Below are positions 25,258-34,144 of a stretch of 64,000 bases of DNA, one piece after another (the first letter of the stretch is position 1; each line of letters begins with the position of its first letter). Under the pieces are notes generated by a model. It was given only the letters and a program-made list of their open reading frames with translations. It had not been told where the DNA came from and ran no database searches. Made by a program: the position numbers and the translations under genes. Source of the stretch: Nonomuraea basaltis. GTDB lineage: Bacteria > Actinomycetota > Actinomycetes > Streptosporangiales > Streptosporangiaceae. The DNA lies in contig NZ_VCJS01000041.1 in the NCBI RefSeq assembly GCF_005893125.1, positions 1 to 64,000 on the forward strand. Reading direction: 5' to 3'.

Positions 25258-26424
25258 GTGGATGTCTTCTACACCCCTTACGATCCGTCGATCAACGACG
25301 ACCCTTACCCGGTCTACGCGCGGTTACGCCGTGACGCGCCCATCTACCACAACCCCGGCCTCGACTTCTGGGCGCTGTCCCGGCACGCCGACGTCTCCGC
25401 CGCGTTCACCGACAGCGCCCGCTACTCCAGCGACCACGGCCCCATGCTCGACGCCGGCGCGTGGGGGCCGCAGGCGCGGACGTACCTGTCGTTCGTGGCC
25501 ATGGACCCGCCCGAGCACACCCGCATGCGGGCGATCGTCTCACGGGCCTTCACCCCGCGCCGGGTGGCCGCGCTCGAACCCCTGATCAGGAAGATCGCGC
25601 GGGACTACATCGAGCAGGGCCTCGAGCGCGGTACGTTCGACTTCGCCCGCGACCTGGCGGCCAAGCTGCCGCTCGACGTGATCTCCGAGCTGATGGGCGT
25701 GCCGCCGTCCGACCGGGCCGACGTACGCCGCAAATCCGACACCCTGGTCAGGTACGACCCGCAGGGCCAGATGGCGGACGCGGGGCTCAAGAGCATCCTG
25801 TCGCTCGGCGACTACTACACCTCGATCATCGCCGACCGCCAGGTCACGCTCCGCGACGACCTCGTCTCCGCGCTCGTCGGCGAGGGCGGGCTGACCGTCG
25901 AGGAGATCGTGGCGTTCATCTTCCTGCTGATCGGCGCGGGCTCCGAGACCACCACCCACCTGCTCAGCGCCGCCTGGTACTGGGCGTGGCGCAATTCGGA
26001 CCAGCGCGCCGCCGCCTTCGGCGGGGCGATCACGCCGTGGGTCGAGGAGTCGCTCCGGTACGACACCCCCGCGCACGGCATCGCCCGCCGCCTCACGGAG
26101 CCCACCGAACTGCACGGCACCCTCGTCCCCAAGGACGCCAAGATCTGGCTCCTCATCGGCGCCGCCAACCGGGACGAGTCGGTCTTCCCCGACGCCGACG
26201 TCTACGACCTGACCCGCGACACCTCCCGGGCCATCAGCTTCGGCGTCGGCCGCCACTACTGCCTCGGTGGCCCGCTGGCCAGACTGGAGGCCAGGGTGAC
26301 GCTGGAGGAGTTGACCAAGGCCGTCTCGCCCGGCTACGAGATCGACGTGGCGGGCATCAGGCGCACCGCGCACGGCAACGTACGGGGCATGGTCGGGCTC
26401 CCGACCACCGTGACACCCGCCTGA
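25258..26424 (+). CDS. cytochrome P450
   Basis: 388 residues from GTG 25258 (GTG 25249 also possible). Soluble class-I type. I-helix oxygen-activation region FIFLLIGAGSETTTHLLS, the K-helix ExxR in EESLRYD, and the haem loop FGVGRHYCLGGPLARLEA with the axial Cys at about residue 335. The start YTPYDPSINDDPYPVYARLR is typical of actinobacterial CYPs. No ferredoxin or reductase lies beside it and no biosynthetic cluster is evident, so the substrate is unknown. Confidence 0.95.
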   Translation: MDVFYTPYDPSINDDPYPVYARLRRDAPIYHNPGLDFWALSRHADVSAAFTDSARYSSDHGPMLDAGAWGPQARTYLSFVAMDPPEHTRMRAIVSRAFTPRRVAALEPLIRKIARDYIEQGLERGTFDFARDLAAKLPLDVISELMGVPPSDRADVRRKSDTLVRYDPQGQMADAGLKSILSLGDYYTSIIADRQVTLRDDLVSALVGEGGLTVEEIVAFIFLLIGAGSETTTHLLSAAWYWAWRNSDQRAAAFGGAITPWVEESLRYDTPAHGIARRLTEPTELHGTLVPKDAKIWLLIGAANRDESVFPDADVYDLTRDTSRAISFGVGRHYCLGGPLARLEARVTLEELTKAVSPGYEIDVAGIRRTAHGNVRGMVGLPTTVTPA

Positions 26425-26448
26425 GCGGCCTTACGGTACGTTCTGGTC

Positions 26449-27195
26449 ATGGCTGAGATTGTGTACCCGCCGGTGCTCGTCGCCGCGCGGACGTTGTTTC
26501 GCGCGCTCGACATCCGATTCCACACGGAGGGGACCGAGCACGTGCCGCGGTCCGGGGGAGCGGTGCTGGTGAGCAACCACATCAGCTACCTCGACTTCAT
26601 CTTCGCCGGATTCGCCGCGCTGCCGTCGAAGCGGCTGGTGCGCTTCATGGCCAAGGAGGACGTGTTCAAGCACCGGATCTCGGGGCCGCTGATGCGCGGG
26701 ATGCACCACATCCCGGTCGACCGGGGGGCGGGCGCCGGTTCGTACGCCACGGCGCTGCGGAGGTTGAAGGCCGGCGAGGTGGTCGGCGTTTTCGCGGAGG
26801 CCACGATCAGCCGCTCGTTCACCGTCAAGGAGATCAAGAACGGCGCGATCCGGATGGCGCAGGCCACCAGCACGCCGCTCATCCCCGTGGCGTTGTGGGG
26901 CAGCCAGCGGCTCTGGACCAAGGGCCGGCCGCGGAACCTGCTGCAGCGGCACGTGCCGCTCACCATTCTGGTAGGCGAGCCGATGTACCCCAAGCGGGGC
27001 GAGGACATCAACCAGCACACCGCTGACCTGCACGCGCGCATGTCGGAGCTGCTGGACCGGGCGCAGCGCACCTACCCGGAGGTGCCGCCGGGGGTGTGGT
27101 GGCAGCCCGCCCACCTGGGCGGCACCGCGCCGACCCCGGAGGAGGCGGCCGCCATGGACGCCGCCGAGGCGGAGGCGAGAGCGAACAAGTCGTAG
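26449..27195 (+). CDS. 1-acyl-sn-glycerol-3-phosphate acyltransferase-like protein (PlsC family)
   Basis: 248 residues. Acyltransferase motif I is VLVSNHISYLDFIFAG (HX4D) and motif III is VGVFAEATISRS. Here the usual EGTR is EATIS, so glycine and arginine are replaced. MRGMHHIPVDRG is motif II and TSTPLIPVALWG motif IV. Transfers an acyl group to lysophosphatidate or a related acceptor at the membrane face. The ATG is 24 bases after the P450 stop with no good ribosome site, so the transcript may be leaderless. The C-terminal tail is Ala/Glu-rich. Confidence 0.9.
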   Translation: MAEIVYPPVLVAARTLFRALDIRFHTEGTEHVPRSGGAVLVSNHISYLDFIFAGFAALPSKRLVRFMAKEDVFKHRISGPLMRGMHHIPVDRGAGAGSYATALRRLKAGEVVGVFAEATISRSFTVKEIKNGAIRMAQATSTPLIPVALWGSQRLWTKGRPRNLLQRHVPLTILVGEPMYPKRGEDINQHTADLHARMSELLDRAQRTYPEVPPGVWWQPAHLGGTAPTPEEAAAMDAAEAEARANKS

Positions 27196-27198
27196 GCC

Positions 27199-27239
27199 GC
27201 GACGCCACGCGTGACGCGTTGCACGCGTGGTGTCGTCGC
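27199..27239. terminator. bidirectional hairpin between convergent genes
   Basis: CCACGCGTG (27205-27213) pairs with CACGCGTGG (27222-27230), and GCGAC (27199-27203) with GTCGC (27235-27239), around an 8-base loop. It lies between the convergent acyltransferase and kinase genes. Confidence 0.6.
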
Positions 27240-27267
27240 GTGCGCGCCGCCCGCGGCCGTCGGACGG

Positions 27268-28074
27268 CTAGATGGCGGCCTGGTAGGAGCTGGCGCGCAT
27301 GCCTGCCAGCAGCCCCGCCGTCTGCTCCGGTGTGAAGCGGCGTACCGGATCGTGGTGCAGCAGCCCTTCGATCAGCGGCCGCATCACCCCGGCCCGCCGG
27401 GGCGGCGGGTAAGGGCCGCTTCTGGCCATGCCGAGCACCGTGGCGGCGTCCTGGCCCGGGTACGGAGGCTGGCCCTCGACGGCGCTGTAGAGCGTGGCGC
27501 CGAAGGACCACATGTCGGCCTCCTTGCTGGCCGGCCCGCCGTGGAGCCGCTCGGGCGCCATGAAGGCGGGCGTGCCCCGCAGCCGCCGCGACGTCGTCAT
27601 CCGGATGTCGCCCTCGGCCGTCGCTATGCCGAAGTCGGTCAGCACCACCCGGTCACCGGTCAGCATGACGTTGGCGGGCTTCACATCGCGGTGCAGCACG
27701 CCGGCCTGGTGGGCCGTGCGCAGCGCGGCGAGCAGGTGCTGCCCGATCGCGGCCACCGACTGCGCCGGCAGCGTGCCGACCTGGGAGAGCAACTGGTGCA
27801 ATGAGAGCCCGTCGAGGTATTCCATCACGATCCAGAGCTTGCCGCCCTCTTCGATCAGGTCGTGGACCGTGACGATGTTGGGGTGCGTCAGGCCGGCAGC
27901 CATCCTGGCCTCACGCAGCACCCGGCGGCGCACCATCTCGACCTCACCGGCCAAGGTCAGCTCCTTGAGCGCCACCGTACGGTGGAGGAGCTGATCGAAC
28001 GCACGCCAGACGACTCCCATACCCCCACGACCGGCCTCCTCGTTCAGGAGGTACCGTCCGCCGATCTCCCGCAT
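27268..28074 (-). CDS. Ser/Thr protein kinase, catalytic domain only
   Basis: 268 residues, a single Hanks-type kinase domain. Glycine loop GRGGMGVVWRA, VALKEL (ATP Lys), RREARM-region Glu as LREARMAAGL, catalytic loop VLHRDVKPANVML, DFGIAT, and TPAFMAPERLHGG (P+1). No TM helix, PASTA or other sensory part follows, unlike PknB, so this is a short soluble kinase. The activation loop (EGDIRMTTSRRLRG) has two Thr and a Ser for autophosphorylation. Ribosome site GAGGGG sits just before ATG 28074. The target is unknown. Confidence 0.93.
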   Translation of the reverse strand: MREIGGRYLLNEEAGRGGMGVVWRAFDQLLHRTVALKELTLAGEVEMVRRRVLREARMAAGLTHPNIVTVHDLIEEGGKLWIVMEYLDGLSLHQLLSQVGTLPAQSVAAIGQHLLAALRTAHQAGVLHRDVKPANVMLTGDRVVLTDFGIATAEGDIRMTTSRRLRGTPAFMAPERLHGGPASKEADMWSFGATLYSAVEGQPPYPGQDAATVLGMARSGPYPPPRRAGVMRPLIEGLLHHDPVRRFTPEQTAGLLAGMRASSYQAAI

Positions 28075-28206
28075 ACCATCCCCTCAAGCTCGGGGGATAA
28101 TCATGTCACTTCAGCGCATGCTGGTGGGTGACTAACGTCGTCTGGATATGTCGGAAAGTGTAGGTTCGCTGGTCAGCGGCCCAGAAATTCGCTCCGACAA
28201 CGCGCG

Positions 28207-29115
28207 TCACACCAGCCCGACGGCCACCAAACATACGCCTGTGGCGCCCATCAGGACGGCTCCGAGGCCTGCGAGCTCCGCCACCACGCCCCCGAGTGCC
28301 GCCCCAGGGGCATCCCGCCCATGCCGACGAGCCGGTACGCCGAGTTGACCCGCCCCAGCAGCTCCGCCGGGATCAGCCGCTGCCGCGTCGAGATGACCAG
28401 CACGTTTCCCGCGGCGCCCACCAGGCCCCACAGCACGGCGGTCGGGTAGAGCGTCCACGGGGACGGCGCGACCACCGGCACCAGGAGCAGCAGGCTGCTG
28501 GTCAGCCACGCGCCGACGAGTGTGCGGACCTCGCCGAAGATCCCCGCGGCCCGCCCGGACAACAGCGACCCGGCCACGGCGCCGGCCGCGAACGCCGTCA
28601 TCATCAGGCCGTATCCGCTCGGCTCCAGCCCGATCATCGACCCGTCGCCCACGGCCCACAGCACGAAGACGGCGAAGTAGGCGGCGTTGGCGAGGTTGAG
28701 CATCCCCGCTGTGATCGCCAGGCTTCGCAGCACCCGGTGGGACCACAGGTAGCGCAGGGCCTCGCCGATGTCCCGCCGCAGCGGGCGGCGGTCCGAGCGG
28801 GGGCCGGTCACCCGGTACGTGCCGCGCATGCCCAGCAGGAGCAGCCCGGCTGCGGCGTACAGCAGGGCCGGGGCGCCGAAGACGGCGGCGGGGAGCACTC
28901 CGACCAGGAGCCCGGCCAGCGCGGCGGCCGGCCCGGTCGGCGATCGCGCCCGCGTGCAGTGCCAGCAGCAGCCAGGGTGCCGTCGCGGCGGCCCCCACCA
29001 GGGAGACCAGGGTGGGGGAGCGGGTCATCGACACGGCCGGCAGCGGCGCGCCGATCTTGAGCACGCCGTCCGCGAGGTTCGACAGCGCGGTGGACGACCC
29101 GCGAGGCGGCGTCAC
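28207..29115 (-). pseudogene. decayed MFS transporter with internal deletion and frameshifts
   Basis: Remains of an MFS_3-type exporter split over two frames. GTG 29115 opens with ALSNLADGVLKIGAPLPAVS and ALHAGAIADRAGRR (TM1-2). Then the frame breaks and the homology resumes in another frame at AALAGLLVGVLPAAVFGAPA, which in intact relatives lies about 100 residues later near TM6. That second frame runs well through TM7-11 to MGGMPLG at about 28305, where one G of a G-run seems missing and the end (GGVVAELAGLGAVLMGATGV) is back in the first frame. The internal deletion cannot be a sequencing error; the G-run shift could be. Confidence 0.8.
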
Positions 29116-29129
29116 GGGCGCCGGAGGAG

Positions 29130-29338
29130 TGGGTGCGGGCCAGCGGGTTCGGACGGCGGTCGCTGCGGCTCACGGCGACGAAGACGGCCGAGATGAGGGA
29201 TGAGGTGCTGGAGGTGCTGGAGAGATATCGGACGCTGTCCGACCAGAGGGAAGGCGAGACCACGTCACCGGCTCCACCGGGCACGTGGTCGTCCACTTCG
29301 ACGTCCTGCCGCTGGGGGCCGCCGGCGAGCAGGAGTGA
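29130..29338 (+). pseudogene. C-terminal remnant of an ArsR-like regulator
   Basis: Plus-strand reading gives TAEMRDEVLEVLERYRTLSD in one frame and then, after a frameshift near 29253, HVVVHFDVLPLGAAGEQE in another, ending TGA 29338. This helical end plus beta-strand with a VLPLG motif is the usual tail of ArsR-type HTH proteins that sit beside MFS pumps. The DNA-binding N-terminal half is gone. The remnant abuts the head of the decayed MFS gene, so regulator N-terminus and shared promoter were lost together. Confidence 0.55.
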
Positions 29339-29343
29339 TCCGG

Positions 29344-29967
29344 TCAGGTGATGAGAGAGAGCGCCCGCTCCGCCACCCCCTCCGGAGCGGTCTTCGGCGA
29401 GCCGCAGTCGAACGGCGGCCGCGGGTCGTACTCGATCGCCAGCTGCACCGCCTGCGCCGTCTCCACATCGCTGGCCTGGGCCAGCAGCGTCAGCGCCATG
29501 TCGATGCCCGCCGACACCCCGGCCGCGGTCACGATCTTGCCTTCGACGACCACGCGCTCGCTCACCGGCTCGGCCCCGAACTGCGCGAGCATCTCCAGGA
29601 TGGCCCAGTGGGTGGTCGCCTTCACGCCGTCCAGCAGCCCGGCCGCCCCGAGCAGGAGGGAGCCGCTGCACACCGAGGTCGTCCACCGGGTGTGCGCATG
29701 GGCCCGGCGGATCCAGCCGATCAGGACCTCGTCGGACAGGGCTTCCAGGGTGCCGGGCCCGCCGGGTACGACGATGACGTCGGGATCGGGCAGGTCGGCG
29801 TACGAGGCCGTGGCGGTCAGGGCGAGCGTGCCCTGGTCGTCGGTCACCGGCCCCGGCTCGGCCGCGACGAACGTGACCGTGCAGTCAGGCGCGAAGGCCA
29901 TCACTGTGTACGGCCCGACCGCGTCCAGCGCGGTGAAACGAGGGTAGAGCGGGATGGCCACGCGCAT
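29344..29967 (-). CDS. DJ-1/PfpI-family protein
   Basis: 207 residues, a single DJ-1/PfpI glutamine-amidotransferase-like domain. VAIPLYPRFTALDAVGPYTV at the start, VIVVPGGPGTLE, and the nucleophile elbow TSVCSGSLLLGAAGLLDG with the catalytic Cys followed by KATTHW. Related proteins include isonitrile hydratases and uncharacterised stress proteins. The gene is one base downstream of a GlxA-type regulator that contains the same domain, so this looks like an effector/regulator pair derived from a common module. Confidence 0.9.
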   Translation of the reverse strand: MRVAIPLYPRFTALDAVGPYTVMAFAPDCTVTFVAAEPGPVTDDQGTLALTATASYADLPDPDVIVVPGGPGTLEALSDEVLIGWIRRAHAHTRWTTSVCSGSLLLGAAGLLDGVKATTHWAILEMLAQFGAEPVSERVVVEGKIVTAAGVSAGIDMALTLLAQASDVETAQAVQLAIEYDPRPPFDCGSPKTAPEGVAERALSLIT

Positions 29968-29968
29968 G

Positions 29969-30928
29969 TCACTTCTCCTTCGATCGGAACCCGCGGCGAT
30001 GATCGCCGGGTGAGATCCGCCAGTGGCGGCGGAAGACGCGGTAGAGCGTCTCTGCCGTGCCGAGCCCCGACTCCCTGGCCACCGTGTCCAGCGGATGATC
30101 GGTGACCTCCAGGAGCCGCCTGGCGGCGTCGGCCCGGCTGCGTTCGACGTACCGGCCGGGTGACAGGCCGGTCTGCTGGGTGAAGACGCGGGAGAAGTGG
30201 CGCTCGCTCATGCCCGCGCGCAGCGCGAGCCCGGGCACGCTCAGGTCGGCGGCCGGGTTCGCGTCGATGTACGCCTGCAGCTCCCTCAGCGGCTCGCTGC
30301 GCGGCGTCATCGCCCGCATCGGGGTGCTGAACTGGCTCTGCCCGCCCGGCCGGTGCAGGTACACCACGAGCCCGCGGGCGACGTCGCGGGCCAGCGCGTG
30401 GCCGTGGTCCCTGGCCACCAGCGCCAGCGCGAGGTCCACGCCGGACAGGACGCCCGCCGAGGTCCAGACGTTGCCGTCCTCGATGTAGAGGGGGTCGGCG
30501 TCCACCTCGACGCACGCGTACCGGGACTGGAGCTCGCCGGCGGCCAGCCAGTGCGTGGTGGCCCGCCGGTGGTCCAGCAGCCCGGCCTCGGCCAGCAGGA
30601 ACGCGCCGTTGCACACCGAGGCGACCCGCCCGGCGGCCCGCGCCAGCGCGGCGATGCCGCCGATCAGCTCCCCGTCCCCCAGGTGCTCGGGCACCGACGG
30701 CCCGCCCGCCACCATCAGCGTGTCGATCGGCCCCGTGACCTCGCCGAGCGCGCCCGCCGTCACCTCGACCCCGTTCCCGGCGGGTACGGCTCCCGCGCGC
30801 ACGGCGACGACTTCGACCCGGTAGCCGCCGGGCGCGAGCAGGCCCGCCGTGGCGAACACGTCGGCGGGCCCGGCCAGGTCGAGCAGTTGGAAACCGGGGA
30901 AGACGACGATCAGGATCCGTCGCTGCAT
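29969..30928 (-). CDS. GlxA-type AraC-family transcriptional regulator with DJ-1/PfpI domain
   Basis: 319 residues. Residues 1-190 form a DJ-1/PfpI sensor domain (ILIVVFPGFQLLDLAGPADV, ASVCNGAFLLAEAGLLDH). Residues about 215-310 are the AraC double HTH: SVPGLALRAGMSERHFSRVF, TGLSPGRYVERSRADAARRL and VARESGLGTAETLYRVFRRH. Such proteins activate adjacent catabolic genes in response to small molecules such as arginine or quaternary amines. Here the immediate downstream gene is a single-domain relative of its own sensor half. Confidence 0.93.
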   Translation of the reverse strand: MQRRILIVVFPGFQLLDLAGPADVFATAGLLAPGGYRVEVVAVRAGAVPAGNGVEVTAGALGEVTGPIDTLMVAGGPSVPEHLGDGELIGGIAALARAAGRVASVCNGAFLLAEAGLLDHRRATTHWLAAGELQSRYACVEVDADPLYIEDGNVWTSAGVLSGVDLALALVARDHGHALARDVARGLVVYLHRPGGQSQFSTPMRAMTPRSEPLRELQAYIDANPAADLSVPGLALRAGMSERHFSRVFTQQTGLSPGRYVERSRADAARRLLEVTDHPLDTVARESGLGTAETLYRVFRRHWRISPGDHRRGFRSKEK

Positions 30929-31022
30929 GTCTTCATGCTGGTCGCGGAGCGGTCATGGCGTCAACGACACGACCATTGCACATTACGCCACGACAGGCGG
31001 GACGGCCTGGCCGCCGCGGGTG

Positions 31023-31829
31023 TCAGCGCCCGCGCACCGCGGGCGCCACGGTGACGCCGACGCCCTTGCGCCGCAGCCGCTCCACGTGCTCCGCCGGCGT
31101 CCGCCAGTCCACGATGACGTGGTCGAATTCGGTCAGCGGCGCGAGGGCGTGCAGGGCCCGGCGTTCGAACTTGGTGTGGTCCACGATCAGCAGGCGGGTG
31201 GCCGCCGCGTCGAACATGGCGCGTTTGGTGTCGACCGTTTCCTCGGTCTGGTGGAAGCAGATGTCGTCGGTGATGGCGGAGGTGGACATGACGACGATGT
31301 CGGCGCGCACCTCGCGGATCGCCGCGACGGTCATGTGCCCCATGAACGAGTTCGCCCAGGGGTGGAACCGGCCGCCGAGCGCGATGAGAGTGATGTCCGG
31401 CTCGCCGGTCAGATCATCGATGACGGGCAGGAAGTTCGTGATCACCGTCAGGGGCGCCTTGTCACCGAGCATCGGCACGAGGTTCAAGGTGGTGGTGGAG
31501 TCGTCGAGGATGACGGCGTGGCCCGGCTCGATCCACGCGCAGGCGGCTCGGGCGAGCGCCGCCTTCTCGCCCTGCTGCCGGCCGCGGCGGAACAGGTCGC
31601 TGGCCTCGACGAGGCTGGACGGCAGGGCGGTGACCACGCCCCGGCTCTTGCGGACGATCCCCCGGGCGACGAGCGCGTCGAGGTCGCGGTGGGCGGTCAT
31701 CAGGCTGATGCGATATTTCTCCACGAGAGCCTCGATGCGGACCGAGCCATCGGCCAGCACGTCCTCGGCGATCGCGCGCTGGCGCGCGCGCTGCCGTTCA
31801 AGGCGGCCCTCCGCGGGCGACTCCTTCAT
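31023..31829 (-). CDS. DeoR/GlpR-family transcriptional regulator (first copy)
   Basis: 268 residues. N-terminal DeoR HTH (RQRAIAEDVLADGSVRIEAL, ISLMTAHRDLDALVARGIVR), then the sugar-phosphate-sensing DeoRC domain with VILDDSTTTLNLVPML, TVITNFLPVIDDL and VMSTSAITDDICFHQTEETV. It is the last gene of the leftward operon glpD-like, FGGY kinase, TIM-like, deoR. DeoR proteins are usually repressors released by a phosphorylated intermediate of the pathway they control. A second paralogue is at 42309-43115, and the shared divergent promoter region at 35.8-36.0 kb is the likely target of one or both. Confidence 0.93.
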   Translation of the reverse strand: MKESPAEGRLERQRARQRAIAEDVLADGSVRIEALVEKYRISLMTAHRDLDALVARGIVRKSRGVVTALPSSLVEASDLFRRGRQQGEKAALARAACAWIEPGHAVILDDSTTTLNLVPMLGDKAPLTVITNFLPVIDDLTGEPDITLIALGGRFHPWANSFMGHMTVAAIREVRADIVVMSTSAITDDICFHQTEETVDTKRAMFDAAATRLLIVDHTKFERRALHALAPLTEFDHVIVDWRTPAEHVERLRRKGVGVTVAPAVRGR

Positions 31830-31856
31830 CGCACCTCCCAGCGTCTCAGCCTCCGA

Positions 31857-32636
31857 CTATCCCGCATTCCGCCATCCCGCGTGACGGGCACGGGCCGCGA
31901 TGCGCACCAGTTCGACGAATCCGGCGACGTCCCACGCGGCCCGGCCGACGAACAGGCCGTCGGTCCCGGGCACGCCGAGCAGCGCCGCCGCGTTGAGCCG
32001 GTTGACGCTTCCCCCGTAGAGAACGGCCGCGACCCCGTCGTGCGCGTCCGGTCCGAAGCGGGCGGCCAGCATCCCCATCACGGGGGCGATCTCATGCGGC
32101 AGCGGTTCACGGCCGCGGTCGCCGATCGCCCAGACGGGCTCGTAGGCGACGACGACCTTGTGCAGGTCGTGCGGGGGGAGCCTGGAGAGTCCCCGGCTCG
32201 CCTGCCCGGCGACCCAGCCGATCTCCCCTCCGGCGGCGCGTACCCCGGCCGGTTCGCCGACGCACAGCAGCGGCGTGAGGCCCGTCGCGACGGCGGCCGC
32301 GACCTTGAGCGCGACGGTGTCGTCGGTCTCGCCGAAGTGCTGCCTGCGTTCGGAGTGGCCGATCTCGACGAGCGTCGCGCCCGCATCGGCGATCATCCCC
32401 ATCGACACCTCGCCGGTGTAGGCCCCGGCGGGCTCCCAGTGCGCGTTCTGGGCCCCGATGAGGACGGGGAGGTCGGACGGCAGGCGCTCGCGTACGGCGG
32501 CGATCGCGGTGTGCGCCGGGATGACGAAGGCCCGGACGCCGTCCAGCGCGCTCCGGGCGGCGACGAGCCCGTCGGCGAACGCCCGCGCCTCGGCCAGCGT
32601 CTTGTTCATCTTCCAGCTGGTGCCGATCCACGTCAC
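31857..32636 (-). CDS. triosephosphate-isomerase-family enzyme (possible tetrulose-phosphate isomerase)
   Basis: 259 residues from GTG 32636 (GTGA overlap with the kinase stop). TIM signatures are complete: GTSWKMNKT (active-site Asn, Lys), VEIGHSERRQHFGETDD (His electrophile), VVAYEPVWAIGDRG (catalytic Glu) and AVLYGGSVNRLN (phosphate loop). A housekeeping TpiA is normally encoded with gap-pgk; this copy lies in a polyol operon beside a FGGY kinase and GlpD-like dehydrogenase. TIM-fold EryH in Brucella and LerI in M. smegmatis isomerise tetrulose phosphates, and that role fits here by context. Confidence 0.88.
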   Translation of the reverse strand: MTWIGTSWKMNKTLAEARAFADGLVAARSALDGVRAFVIPAHTAIAAVRERLPSDLPVLIGAQNAHWEPAGAYTGEVSMGMIADAGATLVEIGHSERRQHFGETDDTVALKVAAAVATGLTPLLCVGEPAGVRAAGGEIGWVAGQASRGLSRLPPHDLHKVVVAYEPVWAIGDRGREPLPHEIAPVMGMLAARFGPDAHDGVAAVLYGGSVNRLNAAALLGVPGTDGLFVGRAAWDVAGFVELVRIAARARHAGWRNAG

Positions 32637-34144
32637 GGGTGCTCCCCGAGCTCGGCCCATACGGCCGTCATCCTCTCCACGACGCGCTGGTAGCGCCGGT
32701 AGTTCTCCTCCTGCCGCGCCACGCCGCCGGGCGTGGGCTCGCAGACCACGGGGGCCGTGCCGACCGCCGCGGCGGCCTCCGGCAGGTCGGCGTAGACGCC
32801 CGCCGCGATGCCGGCGAGCATGGCGGAGCCGAGCGCCCCCGCCTCCCGCACGGTGCTCACTCCCACCGGCGCGGCCAGGGTGTCGGCGAACATCCGCACC
32901 CAGCGGACGCTGTTGGCGGCTCCGCCGGTGAGCCGGATGTCGGTGACGTCGAACCCGTCCCGCAGCGCGTCGACGTGGTGGCGGTGGTTGAAGACCACCC
33001 CTTCCATCACCGCGCGGAGCAGATGGCCGCGCTCGTGCCAGCCGCGCAGCCCGACGAAGGCCGCGCTCGCGTCCACCGGGTAGGGGGAGCCGTAGAGGAA
33101 GGGCAGGTAGACCAGGTCGGAGGGGCTCGACTCGACCGCCCCGAGATCCTCCTCCACGAAGCCGAACGGCCGGCCGGCGGCGCTGCCCGCCCGCATGTCG
33201 GTGGCGGCCAGCCGGGTGGCGAACCACTCGAGATTGGCCGCGCTCGACGGGGAGAGCGCCATGTTCATCCACTGGCCGGGAACGACGAACGCGCGGGCGT
33301 TCCACCGCTCGTCCACCCGGGCCGCGTCGGAGATGACCTCGTTGATGCTGAAGGTGCCCGCGATGATCGCGAGTTGGCCGGGGAGCACCGTGCCCATGCC
33401 GATGGCCCCGCAGTCGACGTCGTGCGCGCCCGACGCGACCGGGGTGCCCGGGGCGAGGCCGCATCGCTCCGCCGCCGCGCCGGTGACCTCGCCGGCGACC
33501 TCATCGGACCGGATCACCTCGGGCAGCAGGCGGTACAGCCGCTCGACGCCGAAGACACGCAGCGTCTCGCGGTCGTACTCCTGCGAGTGCACATTGGTGA
33601 ACGACAGGCTCGACTCCGTCGGGTCGGTGGAGAAGACGCCGGTCAGCCGCTGCTTGATGACGTCCTTGCCCGGCAGCGCGTAGGCCGTCCGGTCCATGAC
33701 GTCCGGTTCGTTGCGCAGCAGCCAGGCCAGCACCGAGACCGGCGAGCCCGGCCAGGGCTTCTGCCCGCTGAGCGGGAGGACGGCGGCGCTGCGCCCGGTG
33801 CGCTGCCAGTCCGCGACCAGGTCCGCGGCGCGGGTGTCGAGTGAGAGGATCCCCGGCCGGGTCGGCCTGCCCCGCTCGTCGACGAGGTAGATGCCGTCAC
33901 CGTGGGAGGTGACCGCGACGCCCGCGACCTCCGCCGGCCGGATGCCGGTCGTGGCGACGACCTCCCGGATGACCGAGCAGGTCACCTCCCACAGCTCGTC
34001 CTGGTCGCGCTCGACGTGGTGGGGCAGCGGGTAGCTGTGCGGCACCCGCCGCGCGGCCTGGCCGAGCTCACGGCCGGTCGCGTCGAAGAGCACGGCCTTG
34101 GTGACCGTGGATCCGGCGTCGACGCCGAGGAGGTAGCGTCCCAT
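32633..34144 (-). CDS. FGGY-family carbohydrate/polyol kinase (first copy)
   Basis: 503 residues. FGGY actin-like fold: GVDAGSTVTKAVLFDATGRE (phosphate 1), VAVTSHGDGIYLVDERGRPT, GAHDVDCGAIGMGTVLPGQL, AIIAGTFSINE (adenosine site) and LTGGAANSVRWVRMFADTLA near the C-terminus. The ATG follows the GlpD-like TAG with no gap. Phosphorylation of an alcohol followed by FAD oxidation is the logic of glycerol (GlpK/GlpD) and erythritol (EryA/EryB) use. The active-site loop SLDTRAAD differs from glycerol kinases, so glycerol itself is less likely. The substrate is not resolved. Confidence 0.9.
   Translation of the reverse strand: MGRYLLGVDAGSTVTKAVLFDATGRELGQAARRVPHSYPLPHHVERDQDELWEVTCSVIREVVATTGIRPAEVAGVAVTSHGDGIYLVDERGRPTRPGILSLDTRAADLVADWQRTGRSAAVLPLSGQKPWPGSPVSVLAWLLRNEPDVMDRTAYALPGKDVIKQRLTGVFSTDPTESSLSFTNVHSQEYDRETLRVFGVERLYRLLPEVIRSDEVAGEVTGAAAERCGLAPGTPVASGAHDVDCGAIGMGTVLPGQLAIIAGTFSINEVISDAARVDERWNARAFVVPGQWMNMALSPSSAANLEWFATRLAATDMRAGSAAGRPFGFVEEDLGAVESSPSDLVYLPFLYGSPYPVDASAAFVGLRGWHERGHLLRAVMEGVVFNHRHHVDALRDGFDVTDIRLTGGAANSVRWVRMFADTLAAPVGVSTVREAGALGSAMLAGIAAGVYADLPEAAAAVGTAPVVCEPTPGGVARQEENYRRYQRVVERMTAVWAELGEHP

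Noticed and set aside
25258-27195. P450 plus acyltransferase as part of a secondary-metabolite cluster
   Set aside because: No core synthase, carrier protein or tailoring set nearby; the transferase at 1962-2576 belongs to the mce operon.
31857-32636. Housekeeping tpiA
   Set aside because: The family motifs fit, but the gene is coupled to a polyol kinase and dehydrogenase and not to gap-pgk, so a dedicated isomerase is more likely.
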